Assembly (NCBI GenBank): GCA_023435895.1
Contig: JAEZLH010000028.1
Coordinates: 124,001 to 188,000, forward strand
DNA length: 64,000 nt
Origin: Bacillota bacterium
Lineage (GTDB): Bacteria; Bacillota; Clostridia; Lachnospirales; Lachnospiraceae
Direction: 5' to 3'
This document shows, in pieces, positions 31,200-38,996 of this stretch. The notes below the pieces were generated by a model, which did not search any database, was not told the DNA's origin, and worked only from the letters and a program-made list of their open reading frames with translations. The position numbers and the translations under genes were made by a program. Each line of letters opens with the position of its first letter. Positions within the stretch are counted from its first letter, which is position 1.

Positions 31200-33155
31200 T
31201 CAATGATATAGTTGCTGCAATACTTTTTTGTTTTTCTCCAAATCAATATCAAGAACATGCATATTATTCTTCACCGTTTCTGTATAAGTGTTATTTGCAG
31301 GAATTGATAAAGAAACCGTCCCCATACTTTCCATTAACGCTGCATTTAGGTAACTAAGCAACTGCTGCGAATTTATATCCGTAACAATATTAGGGAGAAT
31401 ATAAATCAACTCGCTTGCCAACACATCAACACTCTTTTTATTGCTCTCTTGAATCACACAGGAAAGTAAATTCCTTAAGCGTGCAGTCCTTCCCAAATCC
31501 CCTTCTTCTCCCTGTAATGTTGGAACTTTACGCACCCGAACATAACCAAGCGCTTGATTTCCATTGAGTATTTGTTTTCCTGCTATTACATTTCGGTTTT
31601 TCTTCACACTAATGTAGTTTGTGCTATTAAGATAATCCGCTTCCTGCTTTGACAATTCTATTTCTACACCACCGTTATAATCTATAACATGCTCAAATGC
31701 ATCCATATTAACTGTAACAGTATGATCAATCATAAGCCCAAAATTGGCTTCAATGGTATCCTTCATCAGGTTGACTCCTCCCTGCTCATAGGACCGAATT
31801 AATCTATTGTAGCCGTGATTAGGGATTTTTAAATACATATCCCTAAGGAAGGATAGTAATACTATTTTCTTCTTCTCCGGTATAATGCTAACTACTAATA
31901 TACTGTCTGAATGGGAATTACCAATCTTCTTTGATCCATCTAATCCTACCACCAGAATATTTGTCGCTTTTTCTAATTGTTCTGGTGCATTACCAACACT
32001 TTCTGTTACTGGACCAGGTGGATTGGATTGTTTATTAGTGACCTCCGCTCCACTGATTTTTGGGGGTAAGAGGTATGCAATCAAATTACCGACAACAATA
32101 ATAAGGCATATGAAACCAATGACAAAACATGTCCCTCTTTTAGTCGGCTTAGAATTCATGATCTGATAAAAGCGATTCTTTAATTGCTTCTTCTCATTAC
32201 CAAACCCTGTTGACAGTAGAATGTTGTTATTCCTCATGACCTCCTTCATGATATAAATCATCATATTACTATAATTTTCTCGATAACTTATATTATTCTT
32301 ACCAACTAATTTTTCATCACAGTACAATTCAATATCATTATTCGCCAAATACACCATATAGTGTACGAGCGGATTAAACCAGTGCAATGCGGTTGTACAC
32401 AATAAAATCAATTTATAAACCAAATCATGGTTTTTGTAATGTATTAATTCATGCTTTAGAATAAAATGATATTGTTCCTTGGTAAATTCTTTAGATGGTA
32501 GTACAATACAGGGTTTTATAAAACCCAATAACATTGGTGAAGAAACTTGATTACAGCTCACTATCTTAATGTTATTTTTTATATTCATCTCACTGCATAT
32601 ATGATGAAATTCCTCTAAAATAGCTTGATTTTTAATGAGTATACTCCATCTATTAATCTTTATACGGAAGCTTAAATACATAAGTGAATGATATAATAGA
32701 AATAGGATTGTACCAATCAACCATACTATGGATATGACGTCTAATACGTATTTTGTAATAATAGTGCTGATTGTATTACTTTGATTTTTATGGGATGTAT
32801 TCTGAAGTATTGAATTTGAAGCGTTCAAAGATGTGTTTTGACTAGTCTTATCTGTTGTTTTGTTCTCGTTCTTAACCGGTGTATTGCTGCCTTGTTGCGA
32901 ATCATTGTAGTTATAATCCCCGCTAGGCGTTTGCAGTGAATGAGCTGCAACGCCCTCCGATTTGAGAAAATCAGAGACATTGATTACATTAATTTGAACC
33001 GGTATGATCAGCCGGATTGCAATCACTGCCCATACAATATAGATCCATTGTCTTGAATAATTTTTTCTGAATATTTTACTCAGCAATATGACAAATAAAA
33101 TTGCAATGGAACCAATCAAGGACAAACTTAATATTGTAAGAAAGAGATTACTCAT
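31200..33155 (-). CDS. BlaR1-type M56 metalloprotease fused to a LytR-CpsA-Psr domain
   Basis: A 651-residue fusion. Residues 1-360 are a BlaR1/M56 module: helices near 10-27, 37-52 and 137-160, zinc motif HELIH at 235-239, a helix about 342-363. Residues about 395-580 are a LytR-CpsA-Psr domain: NILVVGLDGSKKIGNSHSDS, LSFLRDMYLKIP, GYVRVRK and GDLGRTARLRN carry the conserved Asp and Arg residues that bind polyprenyl pyrophosphate and metal. LCP enzymes attach wall polymers to peptidoglycan. The ATG at 33155 (GGGAGG, 6 bases) overlaps blaI by 8 bases. The fusion replaces the penicillin sensor, suggesting lipid-linked precursor sensing or wall-polymer ligation. Confidence 0.9.
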   Translation of the reverse strand: MSNLFLTILSLSLIGSIAILFVILLSKIFRKNYSRQWIYIVWAVIAIRLIIPVQINVINVSDFLKSEGVAAHSLQTPSGDYNYNDSQQGSNTPVKNENKTTDKTSQNTSLNASNSILQNTSHKNQSNTISTIITKYVLDVISIVWLIGTILFLLYHSLMYLSFRIKINRWSILIKNQAILEEFHHICSEMNIKNNIKIVSCNQVSSPMLLGFIKPCIVLPSKEFTKEQYHFILKHELIHYKNHDLVYKLILLCTTALHWFNPLVHYMVYLANNDIELYCDEKLVGKNNISYRENYSNMMIYIMKEVMRNNNILLSTGFGNEKKQLKNRFYQIMNSKPTKRGTCFVIGFICLIIVVGNLIAYLLPPKISGAEVTNKQSNPPGPVTESVGNAPEQLEKATNILVVGLDGSKKIGNSHSDSILVVSIIPEKKKIVLLSFLRDMYLKIPNHGYNRLIRSYEQGGVNLMKDTIEANFGLMIDHTVTVNMDAFEHVIDYNGGVEIELSKQEADYLNSTNYISVKKNRNVIAGKQILNGNQALGYVRVRKVPTLQGEEGDLGRTARLRNLLSCVIQESNKKSVDVLASELIYILPNIVTDINSQQLLSYLNAALMESMGTVSLSIPANNTYTETVKNNMHVLDIDLEKNKKVLQQLYH

Positions 33156-33549
33156 CCTTATGACCTCCCTTCGCTTCTTTGATAATCTGGAAGATGTCAT
33201 CCATATCTTTGTCTGTAATCGTTTGATTTTGGACTACGGAGGCAATTAAGTTTTTATATGAATTACGATAAAATTGCTCTAAGAATGTTTTTGTTTCCTT
33301 TTTTAAATATTCCTCTTCTTTTATTAGAGGAGCATAAAACTTTAATCTACCCTTTTTCTTAATTTCAATAAAGCCTCTCTCCTCAAGACGAGTTAATAAG
33401 ACTTGTACAGTGGATCTTGACCAATTCTTTTGTTCACACACCAGTTCAACAACCCTTCCCGTCCCGATTAATTCGCCGGACTGCCAGATGATTTGCATTA
33501 CTAACAACTCCGAGTCGGGTAATCTCTCATAATTATCTTTTTGACTCAT
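33148..33549 (-). CDS. BlaI/MecI/CopY-family repressor (second copy)
   Basis: A 133-residue repressor: winged helix (LPDSELLVMQIIWQSGELIG, then WSRSTVQVLLTRLEERGFI) and C-terminal dimerisation helices. It is the partner of the M56-LCP fusion, with which it overlaps. The paired 12-bp palindromes at 33629-33662 are its probable operator. Divergent from the first BlaI copy, so the two systems are probably separate. Start supported by AAAGGAG. Confidence 0.94.
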   Translation of the reverse strand: MSQKDNYERLPDSELLVMQIIWQSGELIGTGRVVELVCEQKNWSRSTVQVLLTRLEERGFIEIKKKGRLKFYAPLIKEEEYLKKETKTFLEQFYRNSYKNLIASVVQNQTITDKDMDDIFQIIKEAKGGHKDE

Positions 33550-33612
33550 TATTTCACTCCTTTTTTGATAAGATTTTAGAACGATATATCATGTATTTTT
33601 TACCATAGATTT

Positions 33613-33641
33613 ACTATAAAACTTTTGCTGACAAATGTCAA
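33613..33641 (-). promoter_or_regulatory. sigma-A promoter of the second blaI operon
   Basis: On the minus strand TTGACA (33641-33636), 17 bases, then TATAGT (33618-33613). The -35 lies inside the first operator palindrome. Confidence 0.85.
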
Positions 33642-33662
33642 TATAAAAGTTGACATTTGTCA
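33629..33662. promoter_or_regulatory. double BlaI operator
   Basis: Two 12-bp perfect palindromes, TGACAAATGTCA (33629-33640) and TGACATTTGTCA (33651-33662), 22 bp apart; together with the flanks they form an inverted repeat of about 23-base arms. The GACA-NN-TGTC core differs from the TACA-NN-TGTA core of the other operon. Confidence 0.85.
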
Positions 33663-33900
33663 GCGAAAGTTTTATTGCTTCTTTTACTTATAGTTCTATT
33701 TCTCCCACAGTGATAATTTCCGCTGTATCTTTGGATGGAATTAATTATTTCTCAGGAGCATTTTCTGCATACAGAATTGCATAATGAGTATATAAATGGC
33801 GTGTCACCTTTAACCGGTGATACGCCATTTATTTAATACTAAGATTTATCTCACACTGCTTCTTGATAATACTATCCTATCCACCAGCGCTATATACGAA
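33663..33900. other. gene-free region upstream of the blaI-LCP promoter
   Basis: Apart from the terminator at 33794-33830 I see no ORF with a ribosome site and no repeat. Confidence 0.4.
33794..33830. terminator. terminator after the DUF2316 gene
   Basis: AAATGGCGTGTCACC (33794-33808) pairs with GGTGATACGCCATTT (33816-33830), one mismatch, about 70 bases past the gene. Confidence 0.82.
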
Positions 33901-34179
33901 TTAGTTCCAATCTTTTTTATATGGAAAATAAATATTATTCTTAAGAACCGAATAGGGATATGGCGTTTTACCTTGTTCTAATATTTTTTCTTCCATATAG
34001 TCTCGTAACTTCCATACCATTGTCGGGTTCGCCATATCACCAATATTTAATGTATTCATCAGCTCTTTTGAACTTATGCTCAGGTCATTTTGTATTGTTT
34101 TAGGTTCATACCCAAGCACTTTAAAGTTCTCAAACAGTTCAAAACTGCATATTTTCTTTTCTGATACTGTTAAACTCAT
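33901..34179 (-). CDS. DUF2316-like small protein
   Basis: A 92-residue protein of the DUF2316 type: an N-terminal helix-turn-helix-like region (ENFKVLGYEPKTIQNDLSIS), then MVWKLRDYMEEKILEQGK and YPYSVLKNNIYFPYKKDW, the conserved C-terminal block. The family has no assigned function. It follows the aldo/keto reductase by 29 bases in one operon under MarR-type control. GAAGGG precedes the start. Confidence 0.8.
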   Translation of the reverse strand: MSLTVSEKKICSFELFENFKVLGYEPKTIQNDLSISSKELMNTLNIGDMANPTMVWKLRDYMEEKILEQGKTPYPYSVLKNNIYFPYKKDWN

Positions 34180-34208
34180 ATTTTCCCTTCTTTCTATTTT
34201 AAATAAGG

Positions 34209-35162
34209 TTAATGGGGAAAGCTCTTTCCGGCTATTTCATATGCCGGAATTGCCGCTTCAATTCGTGCCACGTCATGCGTAGTAAGAACTAAGTCTCTTG
34301 CCAAAATAGAACTCTCAAATTGCGAGGCTTTACTAACCCCAATTAGCGGAATGATATCTTGTCCCTTCGTCATGGACCAAGCATAAACCAGCGCTGGTAA
34401 GGACACCTGTTTTTCTTTTGCGATGTCAAGCAACCTTTCTACCAGTATGATATTTTTTTCAATATTACCCCTTTGAAATAGCCCAATCCACTGACTACTG
34501 GGAAGCTCACCACGATCGACCCGCTCCTTTGTCCATGCTCCGCCCAAAAGGCCATGTGCAAGGATACCAAACGCAACTGTACCTATCCCTAACTCTCTTG
34601 CTGTTGGAAGTATATCCTGTTCCATCTTACGGTTGAAAAGTGAATACTCCATCTCTACATATGAAATAGGATGAACCCTATGTGCTTTTCGCAAAGTATC
34701 TGCGTCTACTTGACTTATGCCAATCTCCTTCACATAACCCTCTTTAACTAGGTCAGCAATCGCTCCTATGGTTTCTTCCACAGGTATCAAAGGATCAATC
34801 CTCGCCGGTTGATATAAATCAATGTAATCCACCTTCATACGCTTGAGTGAATGAGTTAAGTAATTCTTAACGCGTTTGGGATGAACATCCATCCCATAAA
34901 ACATTCCATTTGGCGCCATCAACATTCCAAACTTAAGTGATATATAGACCTTCTCCCTATTACCCCCTGACAATAGTCCGCTCTTCATCATCCCTTGACC
35001 GATTCCAAGCTCACTCTCACCTGCGCCATAAAAGTCAGCTGTGTTGAACATTGTAACATCATGCTTTATAGCGGAATGAATAATTGCTTTACTTTCTTTT
35101 TCTAATACCTCATTTGCGGTTGAAATACTTCCACATCCGAGACCAAAGCCCTTATACATCAT
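34209..35162 (-). CDS. aldo/keto reductase (FNTADFYG / YQPARxDP subfamily)
   Basis: A 317-residue (beta/alpha)8 NAD(P)H-dependent reductase. The catalytic region reads FNTADFYGAGESE, so the usual Asp of FDTA is Asn, with Tyr45 present; Lys lies in ISLKFG, and the position of the active-site His is Pro in YQPARIDP. This pattern is common in one subfamily, so the gene is probably functional with altered chemistry. First gene of the operon with DUF2316, divergent from a MarR regulator with two operators. Confidence 0.9.
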   Translation of the reverse strand: MMYKGFGLGCGSISTANEVLEKESKAIIHSAIKHDVTMFNTADFYGAGESELGIGQGMMKSGLLSGGNREKVYISLKFGMLMAPNGMFYGMDVHPKRVKNYLTHSLKRMKVDYIDLYQPARIDPLIPVEETIGAIADLVKEGYVKEIGISQVDADTLRKAHRVHPISYVEMEYSLFNRKMEQDILPTARELGIGTVAFGILAHGLLGGAWTKERVDRGELPSSQWIGLFQRGNIEKNIILVERLLDIAKEKQVSLPALVYAWSMTKGQDIIPLIGVSKASQFESSILARDLVLTTHDVARIEAAIPAYEIAGKSFPH

Positions 35163-35258
35163 CGTTTCTCCTTTCGATATCCATGCATTTAATTATGTGC
35201 TTCCCACATTTTAAGATAGGAATCTGATTAAATATGTTTTACTAGTCATCTCGTATAT

Positions 35259-35276
35259 TAGTTGCAATTGCCACTA
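35259..35276. promoter_or_regulatory. MarR operator 1
   Basis: TAGTTGCAATTGCCACTA, a palindrome with one mismatch pair (TAGTnGCAATTGCnACTA), downstream of the -10 of the reductase promoter. Confidence 0.8.
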
Positions 35277-35281
35277 TCTTC

Positions 35282-35310
35282 ACTTTACTACTCCCTTTTG
35301 CCCTTGTCAA
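35282..35310 (-). promoter_or_regulatory. sigma-A promoter of the aldo/keto reductase operon
   Basis: On the minus strand TTGACA (35310-35305), 17 bases, TAAAGT (35287-35282), flanked on both sides by a MarR operator. Confidence 0.82.
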
Positions 35311-35314
35311 GAAT

Positions 35315-35332
35315 TTGTTGCAATTGCCACTA
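35315..35332. promoter_or_regulatory. MarR operator 2
   Basis: TTGTTGCAATTGCCACTA, 56 bp from operator 1 and sharing its GTTGCAATTGCCACTA. It overlaps the -35 of the MarR promoter and lies just upstream of the reductase -35. Confidence 0.8.
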
Positions 35333-35346
35333 AATAATGTTATAGT
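35318..35346 (+). promoter_or_regulatory. sigma-A promoter of the marR gene
   Basis: TTGCAA (35318-35323), 17 bases, TATAGT (35341-35346); the -35 is inside operator 2, so the regulator probably represses itself. Confidence 0.78.
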
Positions 35347-35383
35347 TTCATTAATAATCAAAGTAAAGGATTGATCAAATCAA

Positions 35384-35827
35384 ATGAATGATAATAATTC
35401 CCTTCCTGTCTCAGTGGCAGCCTCAATAATTTATCGAAAAACTCAAATATGGAAAGATGTTCACTATCTAAAAACAGATTTAACATCAGCGCAAATTCCA
35501 GTATTATTGACAGTCTGCCGCAAAGATGGTATTACCCAAAATGAGCTCGTTGAACAACTTATAATGGATAAAAGTACCGTTGCCAAACTTGTTGGAAAAT
35601 TAGTTGAAAGTGGCTATTTGCTAAGATCAGCTAATGCAAGGGATAAACGTGCTTATGACCTACTACCTAGCTCAAAAGCAATAACTATGTACCCGCGTCT
35701 ATTAGAAATTGGAGTTGCTTGGGATAACACTCTGATAAAAGGTATGTCTGCAGAAGAAGTTGAAATCTTCAAACGGCTTTTAACGCTGGCAACACAAAAT
35801 GCTATCGAGTATTCGAAAGAGAATTAA
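35384..35827 (+). CDS. MarR-family transcriptional regulator
   Basis: A 147-residue winged-helix regulator: DNA-binding part about 35-100 (VLLTVCRKDGITQNELVEQL, then DKSTVAKLVGKLVESGYLLR and DKRAYDLLPSSKA) with flanking dimer helices. It reads away from the aldo/keto reductase operon and shares two operators with it, so it probably represses both and responds to a phenolic, reactive carbonyl or redox signal. Ribosome site weak (AAAGGA at some distance). Confidence 0.93.
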   Translation: MNDNNSLPVSVAASIIYRKTQIWKDVHYLKTDLTSAQIPVLLTVCRKDGITQNELVEQLIMDKSTVAKLVGKLVESGYLLRSANARDKRAYDLLPSSKAITMYPRLLEIGVAWDNTLIKGMSAEEVEIFKRLLTLATQNAIEYSKEN

Positions 35828-35889
35828 ATATTTATCTCCATCTGATAAATCATTTTTTAAAGAGACAAAACGATTTTGTTAGCGCTCCC

Positions 35890-35958
35890 TCACTGGTGTA
35901 TCAGTAATATCTTAATAAAAATAAGAATTAGTACAATGCTCAATACTGTTTTTTCCAT
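35890..35958 (-). CDS. 22-residue hydrophobic peptide ORF
   Basis: MEKTVLSIVLILIFIKILLI plus two more residues (HQ), a single hydrophobic helix with Lys at both ends. AAAAGGAGG lies 6 bases before the ATG, one of the strongest sites in the window. It follows directly after an intrinsic terminator (35986-36013), so its own promoter is not obvious. The size and shape recall small type I toxin or accessory membrane peptides. Confidence 0.55.
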   Translation of the reverse strand: MEKTVLSIVLILIFIKILLIHQ

Positions 35959-35985
35959 ATATGCCTCCTTTTAAGCATAAAAAAA

Positions 35986-36013
35986 GTAGAAAATCCCAGA
36001 AAGGATTTTCTAC
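35986..36013 (-). terminator. terminator after the P-type ATPase gene
   Basis: GTAGAAAATCC and GGATTTTCTAC pair perfectly over 11 bases; the minus strand continues with seven T. It ends the ATPase transcript, immediately before the 22-codon ORF. Confidence 0.85.
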
Positions 36014-36175
36014 CCTAAAAGTCTAATTCTTAAATCAAATAAATTTTGTTCAACAGAAAATGTTATCTTATGCAATTAATTAGATGGTATCATATTTTAT
36101 TTCATTCTACAACTAATAAGAAACCTCTTTGAAGGTTTTACTAAAAAACCTCTTTTAGATCGTTTATGTTAATTA

Positions 36176-38059
36176 TTATGTTCGTTTTCTCCATGTTAAT
36201 AATAAGGCGGAATTCATTATTACAACCACAGAACCTGCGTTATGTACCAGTGCTCCTGCGACCGGATTCAAAATACCGGTTATTGCAAGTACAATCGCAA
36301 TAAAATTTAATCCCAGAGACAATGACAGGTTACATTTAATTGTAAACATCATCTTCTTTGACAGAGCGATAAGATGTGGCAATTCTTTTACTTCATCATC
36401 TACGAGGGCGATATCAGCGGCATCTACCGCAATATCACTTCCTATCCCTCCCATCGCTATACCAACATCTGCTTTCTTTAATGCTGGAGCGTCATTAATA
36501 CCATCCCCGATCATACATACTTTTTCTTTTTTCTTTTGATAATTATCTATATAATTTAACTTATCATCCGGTAGACAATGAGCATACACTTCGTTAATAC
36601 CCAACTCAGAAGCGATGGATCCGGCTGCGTTTTCATGATCTCCGGTCAGTAATACCGGCTGAACGCCAAGAGCAGACAATTGTTTTATCATCTGTTCACT
36701 TTCTTTTCTTACTGTATCTGATAATACGAGATAGCCAACGTATTTGTTTTCTATTGATATGTAAATGATTGTACATCCTTTCTGTACATATTTCCACGAT
36801 TCCTCCAAATAGTTTTGAGGAATTAGGACATTTCTATCTTGAAAGAGTTTTTCATTTCCGGCAAATATCATTATATCTTGAATCTCCGCTAAAACTCCTT
36901 TACCGGGTATCATCTGAAAGTTTTTAGTATTCACCAAACTTTGCTTTTTGTTTTTTTGATAGCAACTTGTAATTGCTTTTCCAAGAGGATGCTCTGAAAA
37001 CTGTTCCACAGATGCAACCATTCTATATAATTCTTCTTCCGTAAACCGCTCCGAAGCGCTCGTTACTTTTATAACTTTTGGTATTCCATAGGTAAGAGTT
37101 CCTGTTTTATCAAAGGTAAACTTCGTCACTGACGCTAATCTTTCCAGGGCATCGCCCTCTCTTACCAGGAAGCCATGCCTCGTTGCATTACCAATCGCAG
37201 CCATAATTGCAGTTGGGGTTGCAAGAACTAAAGCACAGGGACAGAAAACTACCAATATTGTAACTGCCCTAATTATCTCTCCGGTAATGAGCCAAGTTAG
37301 GGCTGCAGAAGTCAATGCCACAACTACAATCCAAGTTGCCCATCTATCCGCAAGTCCAACAATTTTAGCCTTTCCAGCATCTGTGGACTGCACCAGACGA
37401 ATCATTCTCTGAATAGAGCTGTCATCACCGACTTTTGTCGCCTTCATTTCAAAAACTCCATATTGATTTACGGTTCCACTGGACACCTCATCACCTGATG
37501 TTTTATCGACCGGCAATGATTCGCCAGTCATAACTGCCTGATTGATAGACGACTGTCCCGATATAATAATTCCATCTACCGGAACTGTTTCTCCAGGCAG
37601 TACTCTAAGAATATCGTTGACTTTAACTTGTTCTGCTGGAATCTGCTTTTCCTCAGTCTCCCAAATGATACGTGCCGTTTGCGGTGTCAGATGAATGAGT
37701 TTCTCAATTCCTGCTCTAGCTTTAGCGACCGTTAAATCTTCTAATAGAGCTCCAAGTTGCATAATAAATGCAACCTCACCGGCTGCAAAATTCTCTCCGA
37801 TGCAAATGGATGCAATCAATGCAAGCGATACCAAAACATCAGCTTTAATGTCGAATTCCGTAATCAAGCTAATAATTGCTTCAATAATGATAGGAATACC
37901 ACAAAGTATTATGGCTATCCATGCAATATCAAATAAAAAAGGGTTAACATCAAAAATACTGATTAACAAAGCTAGGCCGGAAATCACCAGGAGAGTGATA
38001 TCTTTTTTTGTACCACCCCATTCTAAAATCCCTTCCAGCCTTTTTAATAATTTATTCAT
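36176..38059 (-). CDS. heavy-metal P1B-type ATPase (probable Cu or Zn/Cd exporter)
   Basis: A 627-residue pump without an N-terminal metal-binding domain: TGES-type actuator loop (TGE at 178-180), metal motif CPC at 273-275, phosphorylation site DKTGT from Asp317, the HP dipeptide (356-357), and GDGIND at 517-522. The C-terminal helix has LVHNAGSVVVIMNSALL instead of the M-SS motif of classical CopA, so the metal is uncertain. The ATG at 38059 follows GGAGG (4 bases). Promoter and operators lie at 38149-38217 and the CsoR-type regulator is next door, which favours copper. Confidence 0.9.
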   Translation of the reverse strand: MNKLLKRLEGILEWGGTKKDITLLVISGLALLISIFDVNPFLFDIAWIAIILCGIPIIIEAIISLITEFDIKADVLVSLALIASICIGENFAAGEVAFIMQLGALLEDLTVAKARAGIEKLIHLTPQTARIIWETEEKQIPAEQVKVNDILRVLPGETVPVDGIIISGQSSINQAVMTGESLPVDKTSGDEVSSGTVNQYGVFEMKATKVGDDSSIQRMIRLVQSTDAGKAKIVGLADRWATWIVVVALTSAALTWLITGEIIRAVTILVVFCPCALVLATPTAIMAAIGNATRHGFLVREGDALERLASVTKFTFDKTGTLTYGIPKVIKVTSASERFTEEELYRMVASVEQFSEHPLGKAITSCYQKNKKQSLVNTKNFQMIPGKGVLAEIQDIMIFAGNEKLFQDRNVLIPQNYLEESWKYVQKGCTIIYISIENKYVGYLVLSDTVRKESEQMIKQLSALGVQPVLLTGDHENAAGSIASELGINEVYAHCLPDDKLNYIDNYQKKKEKVCMIGDGINDAPALKKADVGIAMGGIGSDIAVDAADIALVDDEVKELPHLIALSKKMMFTIKCNLSLSLGLNFIAIVLAITGILNPVAGALVHNAGSVVVIMNSALLLTWRKRT

Positions 38060-38148
38060 AAGAACCTCCATTGTATTAAAACCCGGGAATCCGGATTTAT
38101 GTATAATTTACCCGTGAGGGAAATCTTGTATTCTCACTCAATTTCCTT

Positions 38149-38207
38149 TATACCTTTACAGGTATAATACCCCCATGGGTATATGAGCATTATACCCATA
38201 GGGGTAT
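38149..38207. promoter_or_regulatory. three CsoR-like palindromes upstream of the ATPase
   Basis: TATACCTTTACAGGTATA (38149-38166), ATACCCCCATGGGTAT (38167-38182) and ATACCCATAGGGGTAT (38192-38207). The last lies between -35 and -10. They resemble the C/G-tract palindromes bound by CsoR-family repressors. Confidence 0.8.
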
Positions 38208-38217
38208 GGGCTGTCAA
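38189..38217 (-). promoter_or_regulatory. consensus sigma-A promoter of the ATPase gene
   Basis: On the minus strand TTGACA (38217-38212), 17 bases, TATAAT (38194-38189): a full consensus promoter with an operator in its spacer. Confidence 0.9.
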
Positions 38218-38225
38218 GAAGTCCA

Positions 38226-38269
38226 AAAAAGAAAGGTGACCATTGTTAATAATAGTCACCTTTCTTTTT
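38226..38269. terminator. terminator of the csoR gene
   Basis: AAAAAGAAAGGTGAC (38226-38240) pairs perfectly with GTCACCTTTCTTTTT (38255-38269). Confidence 0.88.
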
Positions 38270-38276
38270 AATTAAT

Positions 38277-38552
38277 CTATGACATATTTGCAAAACGCTC
38301 AACTGCCTTAGTGAAGCTATCGATTGTCTTATCAGCATCGCCATGCTCAATACCATCCTTAACACAGTGTTTAATATGCCCTTCTAGAACCACTTGTCCT
38401 GCTTTATGCAGTGCTGACTTTGCTGCATTAATCTGTGATAATACATCTTCGCAAGGCACATCTTCTTCTACCATTTTATCAATTGCCTGAACCTGCCCTA
38501 TAATTTTCTTTAATCTGCGATGTAAGTTATCAGCGTCCATACATTGTTTCAT
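38277..38552 (-). CDS. csoR: CsoR-family metal-sensing repressor
   Basis: A 91-residue all-helical repressor. Cys34, His59 and Cys63 (EDVPC, and EGHIKHCV) have the exact spacing (25, then 4) of the Cu(I) ligands in CsoR. The ATG at 38552 follows GGAGG by 7 bases; a longer frame to 38615 lacks a site. An ATACC/GGGGTAT palindrome at 38566-38581 lies just upstream, so it probably represses itself and the ATPase gene. Confidence 0.92.
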   Translation of the reverse strand: MKQCMDADNLHRRLKKIIGQVQAIDKMVEEDVPCEDVLSQINAAKSALHKAGQVVLEGHIKHCVKDGIEHGDADKTIDSFTKAVERFANMS

Positions 38553-38565
38553 TCTAACACCTCCG

Positions 38566-38581
38566 ATACCTTTAGGGGTAT
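38566..38581. promoter_or_regulatory. CsoR-like operator upstream of csoR
   Basis: ATACCTTTAGGGGTAT, a near palindrome matching the sites upstream of the ATPase; 13 bases before the csoR start. Confidence 0.72.
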
Positions 38582-38854
38582 ATGTACATGTTAACAGAAA
38601 CCTTAGTAATGTCAATAGAGAGAAGATCTATATATGTTTTTATAAGTTGTTCCTAAAGTCTTTCTTATGCCTCTCCATTTAATTTTGCGGTCTATAGGTA
38701 CGTCAAAGAGGGCGACTCTTGCAGACTGTTTTCTTATCATATCATTTGATATTGTACAAAATGGTTTATATTAACTTAATAATATACAAATCTATTTCAA
38801 TTTGGTAGCCATTTTATTAATCACTTTAGCACACCCTTATATAGATAATAATTA
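38582..38854. other. intergenic region upstream of csoR
   Basis: Contains a 42-codon open frame on the minus strand (38612-38740) without a ribosome site, and otherwise AT-rich sequence. I do not call a gene here. Confidence 0.35.
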
Positions 38855-38911
38855 TACGAGATCAATGGAAGCCCATCACACTTCACATGATAGGCTTCCA
38901 TTGACCTCGTA
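38855..38911. terminator. long hairpin terminator of the P1 peptidase gene
   Basis: TACGAGATCAATGGAAGCC (38855-38873) pairs with GGCTTCCATTGACCTCGTA (38893-38911) with one mismatch. It lies about 85 bases beyond the peptidase stop. Confidence 0.8.
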
Positions 38912-38996
38912 GTTTTATTTAATGTACCATAACCAAAGTCATACCACTAAAAACGCTGTTGTCCCAACACTGGTTATTATTTAATACTACCTGTGC

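Noticed and set aside
38612..38740. A 42-codon minus-strand frame upstream of csoR
   Set aside because: The amino acid composition looks coding-like, but there is no ribosome site and the length is within chance.
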